Assembly: GCF_000412635.1 (NCBI RefSeq) | Contig: NZ_ASTG01000013.1 | Location: forward strand, 62,001-126,000 | Source: Sphingobium bisphenolivorans | GTDB taxonomy: Bacteria; Pseudomonadota; Alphaproteobacteria; Sphingomonadales; Sphingomonadaceae | DNA: 64,000 nt | Reading direction: 5' to 3' | In this document: in pieces, positions 35,524 through 44,777 of the stretch | Position numbering within the stretch: the stretch's first letter is position 1 | Layout of the letters: each line of letters opens with the position of its first letter | Made by a program: the position numbers and the translations under genes | The notes under the pieces: model-generated | The model's database searches: none | What the model saw: the letters and a program-made list of their open reading frames with translations, nothing else | What the model was told of the DNA's origin: nothing

Positions 35524-36969
35524 ATGCGGCATGACAAAAGAGCAAGGCTGAGGCTGGAACGGTTGCTGTTCGCTGCCATCTGCGCGGCGACGCTGTTCTT
35601 CGCCTGCGTCACTCCGCCCTTCCAGGCGCCCGACGAAAATCAGCATTTCATGAAGGCGCTTTTACTGTCGGAAGGGCGCGTGCTGACGGAGGCGCGCGGC
35701 GATATGATCGGGGCAGAATTGCCCAAAGCCGCGCTGGACCTGCATGCCATCGACTTCCCGACCGGCATGTCATTGGCACCGCGTACATCCGAACCGGCAA
35801 TGCTTTCCCGGGCGTGGCATGCCGACCCCCAGCGGCTAGCCAGGGAGTTCGCGGACTTTCCCAATGTCGCCAACTATTCGCCGACGCTCTACGCTCCCGG
35901 AGCGCTCGGCCTGAAACTGGGCGACATGCTCGGGCTGCCGCGACTTGGCGCATTTTATGCGGGCCGGCTGGTGAATGCGCTGGCCGCGCTCGCCATGCTA
36001 TTCGCGGCGTTGCGACTGATCCCGTTCGGACGCAACGCCCTACTGGCGGCGGCGCTGTTGCCGACATTCGCCTATCAGAGCGGATCGCTCTCGCCCGACG
36101 CGGTCATCAACGGCATCGGCTTTCTCGGCCTCGCCCTTGCGCTGCGGGTCGGCTTCACGCCGCGGAAAGGCTTGGACCGGGCAGCCCTGTATCTGGCAGC
36201 CCCCCTGCTCGCTTTGGCTAAGGGCGTCTATCTGCCGCTGATGGCCGCAGGGCTTCGCTGGCCGGCGGCAAAGCGCGACATGCGCCCATGGCATATCCTT
36301 GCCGCCATGGCGCTGGGAGCGGTCATCTTCCTGCTATGGATGAAATTGTCGGGCGGCAACCAGGCGCTCTACCACATCGTCTCGCGCAAGACCGGGCAGA
36401 TGGAGATGACCGCTCCGCTCGCGGCGCAACTCGCCGTCATCATGCAAGATCCCGCCGCCTATCTGCGCATCGTCGCCTCCAGCATAGCCGAACGCGCGCC
36501 GGTCTATGCACTTCAGATTGTGGGGAGGTTCGGATGGAACGCGATCCTGCTTCCGCTGCTCGCCTATCCTCTCGCCCTGCTGATGCTGGGCGCTGCCATT
36601 CTGAGCGGGGCGGGGTCAACCTTCTCCATGGCACAGCGGCTCTGGTGGCTGGCGATCGTCGGCGGCACGGCTTTGCTGATCGAGACCGCCATGTATCTGA
36701 CCGGAACACCGCTGGGCGCCGACTATATCCAAGGGACGCAGGGGCGTTACTTCCTGCCGCTTCTTCCGCTGGCGCTGATCGGGTTCATGCCGACCCGACC
36801 TGTGCGGCATACGCAGCTGATCTTCGCCAGCGCAGCCCTAATCCTGCTCCTGACCAGTGGGGCGAGCGCGTTCGACAGCTTCTGGGTGCACGGCTTCGTC
36901 ACCGCTGACGGCATGCCGCCGCACCACAGCCTGCTGCGCGCGCTCCTCTTGCCCTCGCCCCGCTGGTAG
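35524..36969 (+). CDS. DUF2142 family polytopic membrane protein
   Basis: A 481-residue inner-membrane protein. After the first helix it has TPPFQAPDENQHFMKALLLS, the acidic loop typical of DUF2142 and of GT-C type glycosyltransferases, followed by about ten hydrophobic segments and TQGRYFLPLLPLALIG near the end. DUF2142 members are thought to act in cell-surface polysaccharide or glycolipid assembly, but no activity is established. The last 132 bases overlap the convergent PAP2 gene. Confidence 0.8.
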   Translation: MRHDKRARLRLERLLFAAICAATLFFACVTPPFQAPDENQHFMKALLLSEGRVLTEARGDMIGAELPKAALDLHAIDFPTGMSLAPRTSEPAMLSRAWHADPQRLAREFADFPNVANYSPTLYAPGALGLKLGDMLGLPRLGAFYAGRLVNALAALAMLFAALRLIPFGRNALLAAALLPTFAYQSGSLSPDAVINGIGFLGLALALRVGFTPRKGLDRAALYLAAPLLALAKGVYLPLMAAGLRWPAAKRDMRPWHILAAMALGAVIFLLWMKLSGGNQALYHIVSRKTGQMEMTAPLAAQLAVIMQDPAAYLRIVASSIAERAPVYALQIVGRFGWNAILLPLLAYPLALLMLGAAILSGAGSTFSMAQRLWWLAIVGGTALLIETAMYLTGTPLGADYIQGTQGRYFLPLLPLALIGFMPTRPVRHTQLIFASAALILLLTSGASAFDSFWVHGFVTADGMPPHHSLLRALLLPSPRW

Positions 36970-37581
36970 CCAGACGCGGCAGAGCGCCAGCCAGCCCAGC
37001 CCTTCGATCCACCCCGCCAGCACATCGCTCGGCCAGTGAACGCCGAGCCAGATCCGGCTGAAACCGATAAGGGCGATAATGACCGCCGCCCCTGCATAAG
37101 CGCTCCGGCGCAGGGCGAGCATTGCCACTGCGCCGAAAAAAATCATGTTCCCAGCCGCGTGCCCGCTCGGGAAGCTGTAGGTATGGACGATATCCAGATG
37201 CGGCAGCAGGTCGGGCCGGGGCGCAGCGAAGACTTGTTTCAGTGCAACATTCAGTAGCATGCCGGCGATCACGGTGGCCGCCAGCCAAAGCGCCCGATCA
37301 CGACCTCGTCTCCACCAGAGCGCACCCGCTGCAAGCGCCAGAAGCAGCAATCGACCGGCAGTGCTCCCGATTAGCGAGGCGGCCTGCATCACCAGCGTCA
37401 CCACCGTGCCAAAGCCGCTATCCCGCGCCCGCCCGGCAGCTCGCATTGCGCCGAGATTGAGCGCGTCAAGCCAGCCATAACGCTGGAAGAGCGCTATCAC
37501 GAGAATGAGCAGCAGCGCGAGGACGAATGCCCCCGCACCGCCTTTCCAGCTCGGCCGATCAGATGTGGAGCGCGCGGCCAT
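36838..37581 (-). CDS. PAP2-family phosphatase
   Basis: A 247-residue integral membrane phosphatase with all three catalytic motifs: KQVFAAPRP, FPSGHA and SRIWLGVHWPSD. Substrates of the family include phosphatidic acid, undecaprenyl diphosphate and lipid A phosphates. The domain ends near LCRVWLPA; the last ~40 residues (GRGQEERAQQAVVRRHA and onward) are unlike membrane sequence and lie antisense to DUF2142. The ATG at 37581 overlaps the 3' end of lpdA by 23 bases, so the two are probably co-transcribed. Confidence 0.87.
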   Translation of the reverse strand: MAARSTSDRPSWKGGAGAFVLALLLILVIALFQRYGWLDALNLGAMRAAGRARDSGFGTVVTLVMQAASLIGSTAGRLLLLALAAGALWWRRGRDRALWLAATVIAGMLLNVALKQVFAAPRPDLLPHLDIVHTYSFPSGHAAGNMIFFGAVAMLALRRSAYAGAAVIIALIGFSRIWLGVHWPSDVLAGWIEGLGWLALCRVWLPAGRGQEERAQQAVVRRHAVSGDEAVHPEAVERARPTGQEQD

Positions 37582-38974
37582 AGGCTGCCAGCACGCTCTC
37601 ATGCATCGATTCGGAAATGGTCGGGTGCGGGAAGACCGTGTGCATCAATTCCGCCTCCGTCGTCTCCAGCGTCTTGCCCACTGTGAAGCCCTGGATCATT
37701 TCCGTCACTTCCGCGCCGATCATATGCGCGCCCAGCAATTCGCCGGTCTTGGCGTCGAACACCGTCTTGGTGAACCCTTCCGCTTCGCCCAGCGCGATCG
37801 CCTTGCCATTGCCGATAAAGGGGAAAGTCCCGACCTTCACCTCATAACCGGCTTCCTTGGCCTTGGCCTCGGTCAGGCCGACGCTGGCGATCTGCGGGTG
37901 GCAATAGGTGCAGCCCGGAATGTTCCGCACGTCCATCGGGTGCGGATGAACATCCTTGTTGCCCAGCGCCTGTGCGATGCTCTCTGCAGCGATAACACCC
38001 TCATGGCTCGCCTTATGCGCAAGCCAGGGCGGGCCCGTGACGTCACCGATCGCCCAGATTCCTTCCACGTTGGTGCGGCAATAGCCGTCGACCTTGATGT
38101 GGGAGCGCTGGTCGGGTTCGACACCCACATCCTCCAGCCCGATATTCTCGACATTGGGAACGATCCCGATGGCGACGATCACATGGCTATATTCGCTGTC
38201 GATCGCCTTCCCATCCTTGTCCCTGATGGTGGCGGTCACGCTCTTGTCAGTGGCGGCGATCTTTTCGATCTTGGCGCCGCTCAGGATGTTCATGCCCTGC
38301 TTCTTCAGCGCCTTTTCAAGGAAAGCGGACACATCCGCGTCCTCGACCGGCACGATGCGGTCCAGCATCTCCACGACGGTCACGTCGGCGCCCATGTCGT
38401 TGTAGAAGCTGGCGAACTCGATACCGATGGCGCCGGAACCGATGACCAGCAGCTTGGTCGGCATTTCCGAAGGCGTCATCGCATGGCGATAGGTCCACAC
38501 GCGCTTGCCGTCGGCCTTGAGCTGCGGCAGGTCGCGGGCGCGGGCGCCGGTCGCGATGATGATATGCTTGGCGGTCAGTTCTTCCGTCTTGCCGTCCTGG
38601 GTAACGCTCAGCTTGCCCTTCCCGGTCAGCTTCCCGTCGCCCATGTGCACGGCGATCTTGTTCTTCTTCATAAGGCCGGTAACGCCCTTGTTGAGCTGCG
38701 AAGCGACGCCGCGCGACCGCTTCACCACGGCGTCGATGTCGGCGCTGATCTTTTCAGCCGCCAGGCCATAATCCTTGGCATGCTGCATATAATGGTAGAT
38801 TTCCGCCGAACGCAGCAGCGCCTTGGTCGGGATGCAGCCCCAGTTGAGGCAGATGCCACCCAGATTCTCGCGCTCGACAATGGCGGTCTTGAGGCCCAGT
38901 TGAGCAGCGCGGATCGCGGCCACATAGCCGCCGGGGCCGGAGCCCAGAACGATGACGTCGTAATTCTCAGCCAT
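37559..38974 (-). CDS. lpdA: dihydrolipoyl dehydrogenase (E3)
   Basis: A 471-residue flavoprotein that reoxidises dihydrolipoamide in 2-oxoacid dehydrogenase complexes. The FAD site is VIVLGSGPGGYVAAIRAA, the redox disulfide GGICLNWGCIPTKALL, the NAD site VIGSGAIGIEFASFY, and the catalytic His-Glu pair is in HTVFPHPTISE. ATG at 38974 is chosen over an upstream TTG because AGAAGAAAG lies at proper spacing. It follows pdhC and a thioesterase gene on the same strand. Confidence 0.97.
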   Translation of the reverse strand: MAENYDVIVLGSGPGGYVAAIRAAQLGLKTAIVERENLGGICLNWGCIPTKALLRSAEIYHYMQHAKDYGLAAEKISADIDAVVKRSRGVASQLNKGVTGLMKKNKIAVHMGDGKLTGKGKLSVTQDGKTEELTAKHIIIATGARARDLPQLKADGKRVWTYRHAMTPSEMPTKLLVIGSGAIGIEFASFYNDMGADVTVVEMLDRIVPVEDADVSAFLEKALKKQGMNILSGAKIEKIAATDKSVTATIRDKDGKAIDSEYSHVIVAIGIVPNVENIGLEDVGVEPDQRSHIKVDGYCRTNVEGIWAIGDVTGPPWLAHKASHEGVIAAESIAQALGNKDVHPHPMDVRNIPGCTYCHPQIASVGLTEAKAKEAGYEVKVGTFPFIGNGKAIALGEAEGFTKTVFDAKTGELLGAHMIGAEVTEMIQGFTVGKTLETTEAELMHTVFPHPTISESMHESVLAAYGRALHI

Positions 38975-39007
38975 GGTCAAACTTTCTTCTGTGCAGGAAG
39001 ACAGGTG

Positions 39008-39415
39008 TCATGCCGCCGGTGGAGTGAAGGGCGGCACGGAACGGGGCTGGCGATCCTCGCCGATCGCCACGAAGGTAAAGGTCGCCTGCGTCACGCGATA
39101 GGACCGATCGTCATGACGCGTCCGCCGCCATGCTTCGACATCGATCTTCATCGACGTGCGGCCTACGGACTTCAGCGTAGCGAAGACCGACACCTCGTCC
39201 CCCACCACCACCGGGCGAAGAAAGGCCATGCCCTCCACCGCGATGGTGACGGCTCTGCCCTTGCTGTGGCGTGCCGCGACCGAACCGGCCGCGGAGTCCA
39301 TCAGGCTCATCAGCCAACCACCGAAAATATCGCCATAAGGGTTGGTGTCGGCGGGCATCGCGATGACGCGGACCGCCGGGCTTTCATCCGGCGGAAGCTC
39401 CTCCGTCCCAGCCAT
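39008..39415 (-). CDS. hotdog-fold acyl-CoA thioesterase
   Basis: A 135-residue YciA/BFIT-type thioesterase. NPYGDIFGGWLMSLMDSAA contains the catalytic Asp region and the helix of the hotdog fold; EGMAFLRPVVVGDEV and VTQATFTFVAIGED complete it. It hydrolyses acyl-CoA, exact chain length unknown. Its ATG overlaps the pdhC stop as ATGA and lpdA starts 33 bases later, so it is embedded in a pyruvate dehydrogenase operon. Confidence 0.88.
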   Translation of the reverse strand: MAGTEELPPDESPAVRVIAMPADTNPYGDIFGGWLMSLMDSAAGSVAARHSKGRAVTIAVEGMAFLRPVVVGDEVSVFATLKSVGRTSMKIDVEAWRRTRHDDRSYRVTQATFTFVAIGEDRQPRSVPPFTPPAA

Positions 39416-40725
39416 CAGGCGAGCATGCCGAGCGGATTTTCGACCAGTTCCCTGAACGCCTGCATCAGGCGCGCGCCGTCTGCACCGTCGATCGCACGAT
39501 GATCGAAGCTGCCCGTAGCCGACATGACCGTCGCGATCTGCAGCGCGTCATCGATGACGAAGGGACGCTTTTCGCCCGCGCCTATCGCCATGATCATGGC
39601 CTGCGGCGGATTGATGACTGCTTCGAACTGCTTGATGCCGAACATGCCCATGTTCGAAAGCGACGCCGTGCCGCCCTGATATTCTTCAGGCTTCAGCTTG
39701 CCTTCCTTGGCGCGGGTCGCAAGGTCCTTCATCTCGGTGGAGATGGCCGCGACGCCCTTGCCGTCCGCTCCCGTCACGATGGGCGTGATAAGCCCGCCGG
39801 GGATCGACACTGCCACGGAGATATCGGCGCGCCTGAACTGCAGCATCTGATCGCCGGCAAACTGCACGTTGCATTCGGGCACCTGAACCAGCGCGACGCC
39901 AAGCGCCTTGATGAGCAGATCGTTGACGGACAGCTTGACGTTCCGGCCAGCAAGTCCCGCGTTCAGTTCGCCCCGCAGCTTCAGCAGCTTGTCGAGGCGC
40001 ACGTCCACCGTCAGATAGATATGCGGCACCTGCTGCTTCGATTCCGTCAGGCGGCGAGCGATCGTCTTGCGCATGCTCGACAGCTTCACGACTTCGTGCG
40101 GAATGCCGAAATCCTGCGCGGCGCCAGGGGCTGCGGCGGGCGCTGCAGCAGCAGTCGAGGCGGCAGGGGCAGTCGCAGGTGTAGCGGTCGCAGCCTTCGC
40201 TTTCGCAGTAGGTGCAGCGCCTTCAAGGTCCGCCTTCACAATACGCCCGCCCGGGCCAGAGCCTGACACGGCTGCAAGGTCGACACCCTTGGCCTCCGCC
40301 AGCCGGCGTGCCAGCGGGCTTGCCTTCACGCGCTCCGAAGTGGTCGGAGCGGGCGCTGCCTCCACCTGGAGCGCAGGAGCAGGCGCGGCTTCCGCCTTCG
40401 CAGGGACGGGATCGGCCTTTGGCGCCGGAGCATCCGCCTTGGGTGCGGAAGCCCCCCCCTTTGCCACCTCTGATACATCCTCGCCTTCTTCCGCGATGAT
40501 GGCGATGACCGTGCCGACCTTCACGCCTTCCGACCCTTCGGCAATCAGGATCTTGGCAACGACCCCCTCGTCGACGGCTTCGAATTCCATCGTGGCCTTG
40601 TCCGTCTCGATCTCCGCCAGAAGATCGCCGGACGAGACGCTGTCCCCTTCCTTAACCAGCCATTTTGCCAGAGTCCCCTCTTCCATGGTAGGAGACAGGG
40701 CCGGCATCTGGATCGTCTTGCTCAT
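39415..40725 (-). CDS. pdhC: pyruvate dehydrogenase E2 (dihydrolipoamide acetyltransferase)
   Basis: A 436-residue E2 component. One lipoyl domain at residues ~1-78 carries the lipoylated Lys in [11 protein letters not shown]; an Ala/Pro/Lys-rich linker follows; the peripheral subunit-binding domain is [15 protein letters not shown]; the catalytic core ends with the His motif [15 protein letters not shown]. It transfers acetyl groups to CoA. The ATG at 40725 gives the conserved [17 protein letters not shown] start. The E1 genes are not in this window. Confidence 0.96.
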   Translation of the reverse strand: MSKTIQMPALSPTMEEGTLAKWLVKEGDSVSSGDLLAEIETDKATMEFEAVDEGVVAKILIAEGSEGVKVGTVIAIIAEEGEDVSEVAKGGASAPKADAPAPKADPVPAKAEAAPAPALQVEAAPAPTTSERVKASPLARRLAEAKGVDLAAVSGSGPGGRIVKADLEGAAPTAKAKAATATPATAPAASTAAAAPAAAPGAAQDFGIPHEVVKLSSMRKTIARRLTESKQQVPHIYLTVDVRLDKLLKLRGELNAGLAGRNVKLSVNDLLIKALGVALVQVPECNVQFAGDQMLQFRRADISVAVSIPGGLITPIVTGADGKGVAAISTEMKDLATRAKEGKLKPEEYQGGTASLSNMGMFGIKQFEAVINPPQAMIMAIGAGEKRPFVIDDALQIATVMSATGSFDHRAIDGADGARLMQAFRELVENPLGMLA

Positions 40726-40854
40726 GGCTGGAGGGCCTCTCATTGATTATGAAGCGTCGGGGCGATCCGTGCGGTTTCACCGCTTTACCGGCACCGGTCA
40801 AGGCCGAGCCTTGCACGCCGTCGATAATTCGACCACATTTCACCGGAGGGGTTA

Positions 40855-40881
40855 GACAAGAACCAAATAGGTTCTTGTCTT
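40855..40881. promoter_or_regulatory. 11-bp perfect inverted repeat, operator-like
   Basis: AGACAAGAACC-AAATA-GGTTCTTGTCT has two perfect 11-base arms and a five-base centre. It lies in the divergent gap between pdhC and the universal stress gene, 43 bases ahead of the usp start. No T run follows, so a protein-binding site is more likely than a terminator. Confidence 0.6.
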
Positions 40882-40923
40882 GCACCGGTAGCGGTGACTT
40901 CGAGATTGGAGAGACATCGGACG

Positions 40924-41379
40924 ATGCGCACTTATCTGGTTGTGGTGGACGAATCGGCGGAGGCGGAGACAGCGCTCCGCTTCGCGGCCCGGCGTGCCGC
41001 CAAAACGGGTGGCGCCATCCGCATCCTCGCCCTCATCGCACCGGCCGAGTTCGTTCAATGGGGCGGCGTACAGGCGACCATGGAGGATGAGGCCCTGCAG
41101 CGTGCGGAAGCGCTGGTGACCAGTGCCGCCGGGACGCTGACCGATGAATCCGGCATCCGGCCCAGCATCACGGTTCGTCAGGGTGATCCCGTGACGGTGG
41201 TTCGACGCACGCTGGAGGAGATGACCGACGTCGCCGCGCTCGTCCTTGGCGCCGCCGCGAGCGGTCCTCCGGGCGCGCTTGTTTCCCACTTCGCCGGGGC
41301 CGACGCCGGAAAGCTGCCCTGCCCGATCATGATCATTCCCGGCGGCCTGGACGCGGACACGATCGATCGGCTGAGTTGA
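40924..41379 (+). CDS. universal stress protein
   Basis: A 151-residue UspA-fold protein: MRTYLVVVDESAEAETALRF at the N-terminus, GDPVTVVRRTLEEMTDVAAL then VLGAAASG and a late SHFAGADAGKLPCPIMIIPG resembling the ATP-binding G-2x-G-9x-G-S/T region. Usp proteins support survival in starvation or oxidative stress. A longer frame from 40894 lacks support; the ATG at 40924 starts the conserved strand. It is divergent from pdhC, with a strong palindrome in between. Confidence 0.88.
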   Translation: MRTYLVVVDESAEAETALRFAARRAAKTGGAIRILALIAPAEFVQWGGVQATMEDEALQRAEALVTSAAGTLTDESGIRPSITVRQGDPVTVVRRTLEEMTDVAALVLGAAASGPPGALVSHFAGADAGKLPCPIMIIPGGLDADTIDRLS

Positions 41380-41405
41380 TCGGGCTGATCGTTGCTGAAC
41401 TAGCT

Positions 41406-41467
41406 GCTCCTGCGGAGGCAGGAGCCTGGTTGAAGCGGTAGGATCGGGCTCCTGCCTCCGCAGGAGC
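41406..41467. repeat. inverted pair of GCTCCTGC palindromes (BIME-like)
   Basis: GCTCCTGC-GGAG-GCAGGAGC (41406-41425) and GCTCCTGC-CTCC-GCAGGAGC (41448-41467) are each perfect palindromes. The second is the reverse complement of the first, including the loop, so the pair can fold into one stem of over 20 bases. It lies between convergent usp and rnr and may also end transcription. A third copy is at 30471. Confidence 0.85.
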
Positions 41468-41479
41468 CCATGGCGTCAT

Positions 41480-43795
41480 TTATCTACCTCGATGCTTCCC
41501 GCGCTTCGATCCGATATGCCGGATGTTGGTCGGCCGCCCGCGTTTGATGCCCGGTCGCACCCGGTCCTTCTTGAAGCTTGGCCGCTGCGGCAGGGCGTCG
41601 GGCAGCTCGAACCTCAGCACGCCATTGATCGGGTCAGCCTCGGCCAGCCGCAACTGCAATCGCTGGCCAACGGTGAAGCGGTCACCGCTCTCGACACCCT
41701 CCAGCGCGCGGCCCGCCTCATCGAAATAGAAGCGTTCGTCGCCCAGCGTCGATACCGGCACCAGCCCATCGCCGCCAAGCCCTTCGACCGTCGCGAAGAA
41801 GCCGAAGCTCTGCACCCCGGTGATCCGCGCCTCGACAAGCTCGCCGACATGCGATGCCAGGAAGGCTGCGACATAGCGGTCGATCGTCTCGCGCTCCGCC
41901 TCCATCGCGCGTCGCTCATGCTGGCTGATCATCTCGCCGATACGCGCCATATTTTCATAATCCTCGGCGCTGAGGGACGAGCGATCCGGAATGACGCCGC
42001 CCTTGGGCGCAGGCAGCTCCAGTCCATAGGCGCCCACCAGCGCCCGATGCACCAGCAGGTCCGCATAGCGCCGGATCGGTGACGTGAAATGGGCATAGGA
42101 GCCGAGCGACAGGCCGAAATGCCCCATATTGGCGGGCGCATAATAGGCCTGCGTCTGCGTGCGCAGCACCTGTTCCATGATCTGCTGCTTTTCCGCCGCC
42201 TGGCCGACCCGCTCGATCAGCCGATTGAAGGTGGAGGGCTTCACCACCTGTCCCAGCGCAAACTCGATGTCGAAGGTAGCCAGATATTCCTTCAGCGCCA
42301 CCAACTTCTCGCGGCTGGGCGGCTCATGGTCGCGGTACATGACCGGCGCCTTTTTCGCTTCCAGCGCCTTGGCTGCCGCGACATTGGCCGCGATCATGTA
42401 ATCTTCGATCAGCATATGTGCGTCCAGCCGTTCGCGCACGGCAACGCTGACGATCTTGCCCCATTCGTCCAGCACAACTCGCCGCTCTGGCAGTTCCAGC
42501 GCCAGCGGCTCCCGCTTCTCCCGCGCCTTGCGAAGGAGCGCCCAACAGGCCCAGAGCGGCCTCAGCGCCGTCTCCAGCAACGCTCCCCCCGTGTCGGGAA
42601 GCGGCGCGGTCCCATCGATCGCCGCCTGCGCATCCTCATAGGCAAGCACAGCCGCGATCCGGATCACCGCGCGCGAAAAGTGCCAATTCTTGACCTTCCC
42701 ATTCTTGTCCACAACCAGATGGCAGGCCATCGCCGCCCGGTCTTCCCCGGCGCGCAGTGAACAGATGTCCGACGACAGCTGGTGCGGCAGCATCGGCACG
42801 ACCAGATCGGGAAAATAGACGCTGTTGCCGCGCTTCCTCGCCTCCCTGTCGAGCGCACTGCCCGGCCGCACATAGTAGCTGACGTCAGCGATGGCGACGA
42901 TCGCTTTGTATCCGCCCGCATTGTCCGGATCATCGTCCGCCGCTGCCCATACAGCGTCGTCATGGTCACGCGCGTCCACCGGGTCGATCGCGACGATGGG
43001 CAGGTGCCGCAAGTCCTCTCGCTTGTCTTCATGCAGCGCGATTTGAGAAGCGATGACCGCCTCCTCCTCCACTTGCTCTGAAAAGACGTGCGGAATGCCG
43101 TGCTTGTGGATCGCAATCAGACTGAAGCTGCGCGGAGCGAAGGGATCGCCCAATATGTCCGTCACCCGCGCTGAAATGCGCGGCGGCCGTCCCACCGGTT
43201 CGGCCAGCACCAGGTCGCCCTTCTTCGCCGAACCGGCGTCGGAGATAGGCGTGTCGCGCCGGATGCGCTTGTCGACCGGGCGCAGCCAGAGCTTGCCGCC
43301 CTCGCCCTCCTCTACAACGCCCAGCAATTCCTCGCTCGCCTTGGCGAGCTTCTTCATCGGGTGCGCGACCCAGCCGCGCCCCGCTTCCTCGGTCCGCGCA
43401 AGGATGCGGTCGCCGATGGTCAGCGCGCCCCGCTTGCCGCGTTCCATCACCCGCAGGCGCGGCGCGGGCTGGCCTTCGGCCTCCCATCGCTCGGGGGTGG
43501 CGATCAGCGTCGTATCATCGACATCGACGATCCGCAGCACCGTCACCTTGGGCACGCCGCCCATTTTGTGGAAGGCGCGGGCGGGGCCGATGTCGAGCAG
43601 CCCCTCATCCGCCATGTCCTTCAGCAGCGCCTTGAGCGCGATCTTCTCCTGCCCCTTGAGCCCGAAAGCCTTTGCGATTTCGCGCTTGCCCGCGGGCTGG
43701 TCGGACGAGGTGATGAAGTCCACCACCTGTTCGCGCGAAGGGAAGCCGGCGGGCCGTACCTTCACGGATTTCTTCTTCTTTTCGGTCGATGCCAT
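41480..43795 (-). CDS. rnr: ribonuclease R
   Basis: A 771-residue 3'-5' exoribonuclease of the RNB family. Order: winged-helix start (EQVVDFITSSDQPAGKREIA), cold-shock domains, RNB core with acidic residues in IDPVDARDHDDAV, YADLLVHRAL and HFTSPIRRYADL, S1 domain (VEARITGVQSFGFF), and a basic tail (KRGRPTNIRHIGSKRGKHR). RNase R degrades structured RNA and takes part in rRNA quality control. Start ATG at 43795. Confidence 0.96.
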   Translation of the reverse strand: MASTEKKKKSVKVRPAGFPSREQVVDFITSSDQPAGKREIAKAFGLKGQEKIALKALLKDMADEGLLDIGPARAFHKMGGVPKVTVLRIVDVDDTTLIATPERWEAEGQPAPRLRVMERGKRGALTIGDRILARTEEAGRGWVAHPMKKLAKASEELLGVVEEGEGGKLWLRPVDKRIRRDTPISDAGSAKKGDLVLAEPVGRPPRISARVTDILGDPFAPRSFSLIAIHKHGIPHVFSEQVEEEAVIASQIALHEDKREDLRHLPIVAIDPVDARDHDDAVWAAADDDPDNAGGYKAIVAIADVSYYVRPGSALDREARKRGNSVYFPDLVVPMLPHQLSSDICSLRAGEDRAAMACHLVVDKNGKVKNWHFSRAVIRIAAVLAYEDAQAAIDGTAPLPDTGGALLETALRPLWACWALLRKAREKREPLALELPERRVVLDEWGKIVSVAVRERLDAHMLIEDYMIAANVAAAKALEAKKAPVMYRDHEPPSREKLVALKEYLATFDIEFALGQVVKPSTFNRLIERVGQAAEKQQIMEQVLRTQTQAYYAPANMGHFGLSLGSYAHFTSPIRRYADLLVHRALVGAYGLELPAPKGGVIPDRSSLSAEDYENMARIGEMISQHERRAMEAERETIDRYVAAFLASHVGELVEARITGVQSFGFFATVEGLGGDGLVPVSTLGDERFYFDEAGRALEGVESGDRFTVGQRLQLRLAEADPINGVLRFELPDALPQRPSFKKDRVRPGIKRGRPTNIRHIGSKRGKHRGR

Positions 43796-43853
43796 GGACC
43801 AGCTATAGGAAGCGCCCTGCCGCAGCGCCAGTGGCGCGAGAAGAAAGCTTATC

Positions 43854-44504
43854 CTAGGCTAATTTTCTCGCGCGGTCCCGCCAGGCTTCGGCCAGCACCG
43901 GCATGGCCGCCAGTGCCCGTACCGCCTCCGGCTCCGTCTTGTGCCTGCCGCCGATCAGCAGGCGGAAAACCCGCGCGATCGGCCATTGGGGAAGCGGCCG
44001 CGCCGTCAAGGTCATGGGCGTCCCGGCTTCAGCCTCTCCCTCCCGGATCACCCGGAAATAGATGCCGCAGCGCGCCGACTTGACGATCGCAGCCATCACG
44101 TCCCGCGCGCCGAAGCGATGATCCAGTTTCCAACACGGCTGCCGGCCATGGCTTACCTCCACGATCGCGCTCCCCAGCGTGAAGCGATCCCCAAGGCAGA
44201 TATCCTCCTCCGTCATGCCGCGGGAGGCGATGTTTTCGCCGAAGGCTCCCGGCGCATCGAGCAGGACGTGGCCGGGTTTGCGATCCCGCCACCAGCCATA
44301 ATGATCCTGTGGATAGAGGTGTATCGCCTTGTCCCAGCCGCCATGATGCACCTTGTCGGCGACGGCATCGCCCTCCAGCCCCGACCAGCCGACACGTACG
44401 GGGCCGCTGACCGGTTTCTTTGCGATGGCGCTATAATCGCCCTCGCGAAAGGGCACGGGCGTGCCCGTCAGTATCGCCTCGATCGTCATGCAGCCGCTGG
44501 TCAT
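43854..44504 (-). CDS. MOSC domain protein
   Basis: A 216-residue MOSC protein of the YiiM type. The conserved Cys lies in SHGRQPCWKLDHRFG; VHHGGWDKAIHLYP and GAFGENIASRGMTEED are family blocks. MOSC proteins bind a sulfur or molybdenum cofactor; YiiM reduces N-hydroxylated compounds. The start is uncertain: the ATG at 44504 has GGGAG upstream, while a later ATG at 44489 begins the conserved part. DUF2945 lies upstream on the same strand. Confidence 0.85.
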   Translation of the reverse strand: MTSGCMTIEAILTGTPVPFREGDYSAIAKKPVSGPVRVGWSGLEGDAVADKVHHGGWDKAIHLYPQDHYGWWRDRKPGHVLLDAPGAFGENIASRGMTEEDICLGDRFTLGSAIVEVSHGRQPCWKLDHRFGARDVMAAIVKSARCGIYFRVIREGEAEAGTPMTLTARPLPQWPIARVFRLLIGGRHKTEPEAVRALAAMPVLAEAWRDRARKLA

Positions 44505-44558
44505 ACGGCTCCCATGGCACGACCGCAGCTCAAGCGCCATGGCCGCTGAGCGGCGGGT

Positions 44559-44777
44559 TTATGCGCGGCTGAGTTCCGATGCCAGTTTCAGCACTTCGCC
44601 ACCGCTGTCCGTCTGAACCAGATAGGCGGGGTTGCGGCTCGACCCGTTGCGCCGGATCAACGCGCCCTCGATGTCGCGTTCGACCTGGCGATCGAACCGC
44701 TCGGCAACTCTTCCCCGGCCGACGCCTTGCCCCCAGTTCCATTTGACCCTCGCTCCTTTGCGAAAGCTCTCGGTCAT
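44559..44777 (-). CDS. DUF2945 / hypervirulence-associated TUDOR-like protein
   Basis: A 72-residue protein with the DUF2945 pattern: FRKGARVKWNWGQGVGRGRV, a polar middle, then NPAYLVQTDSGGEVLKLASE. The small SH3/Tudor-like fold is widespread in stress-related loci of proteobacteria and fungi; function is unknown. The ATG at 44777 with GGAGAGG upstream is preferred over a longer frame. It is divergent from the GT4 gene. Confidence 0.83.
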   Translation of the reverse strand: MTESFRKGARVKWNWGQGVGRGRVAERFDRQVERDIEGALIRRNGSSRNPAYLVQTDSGGEVLKLASELSRA

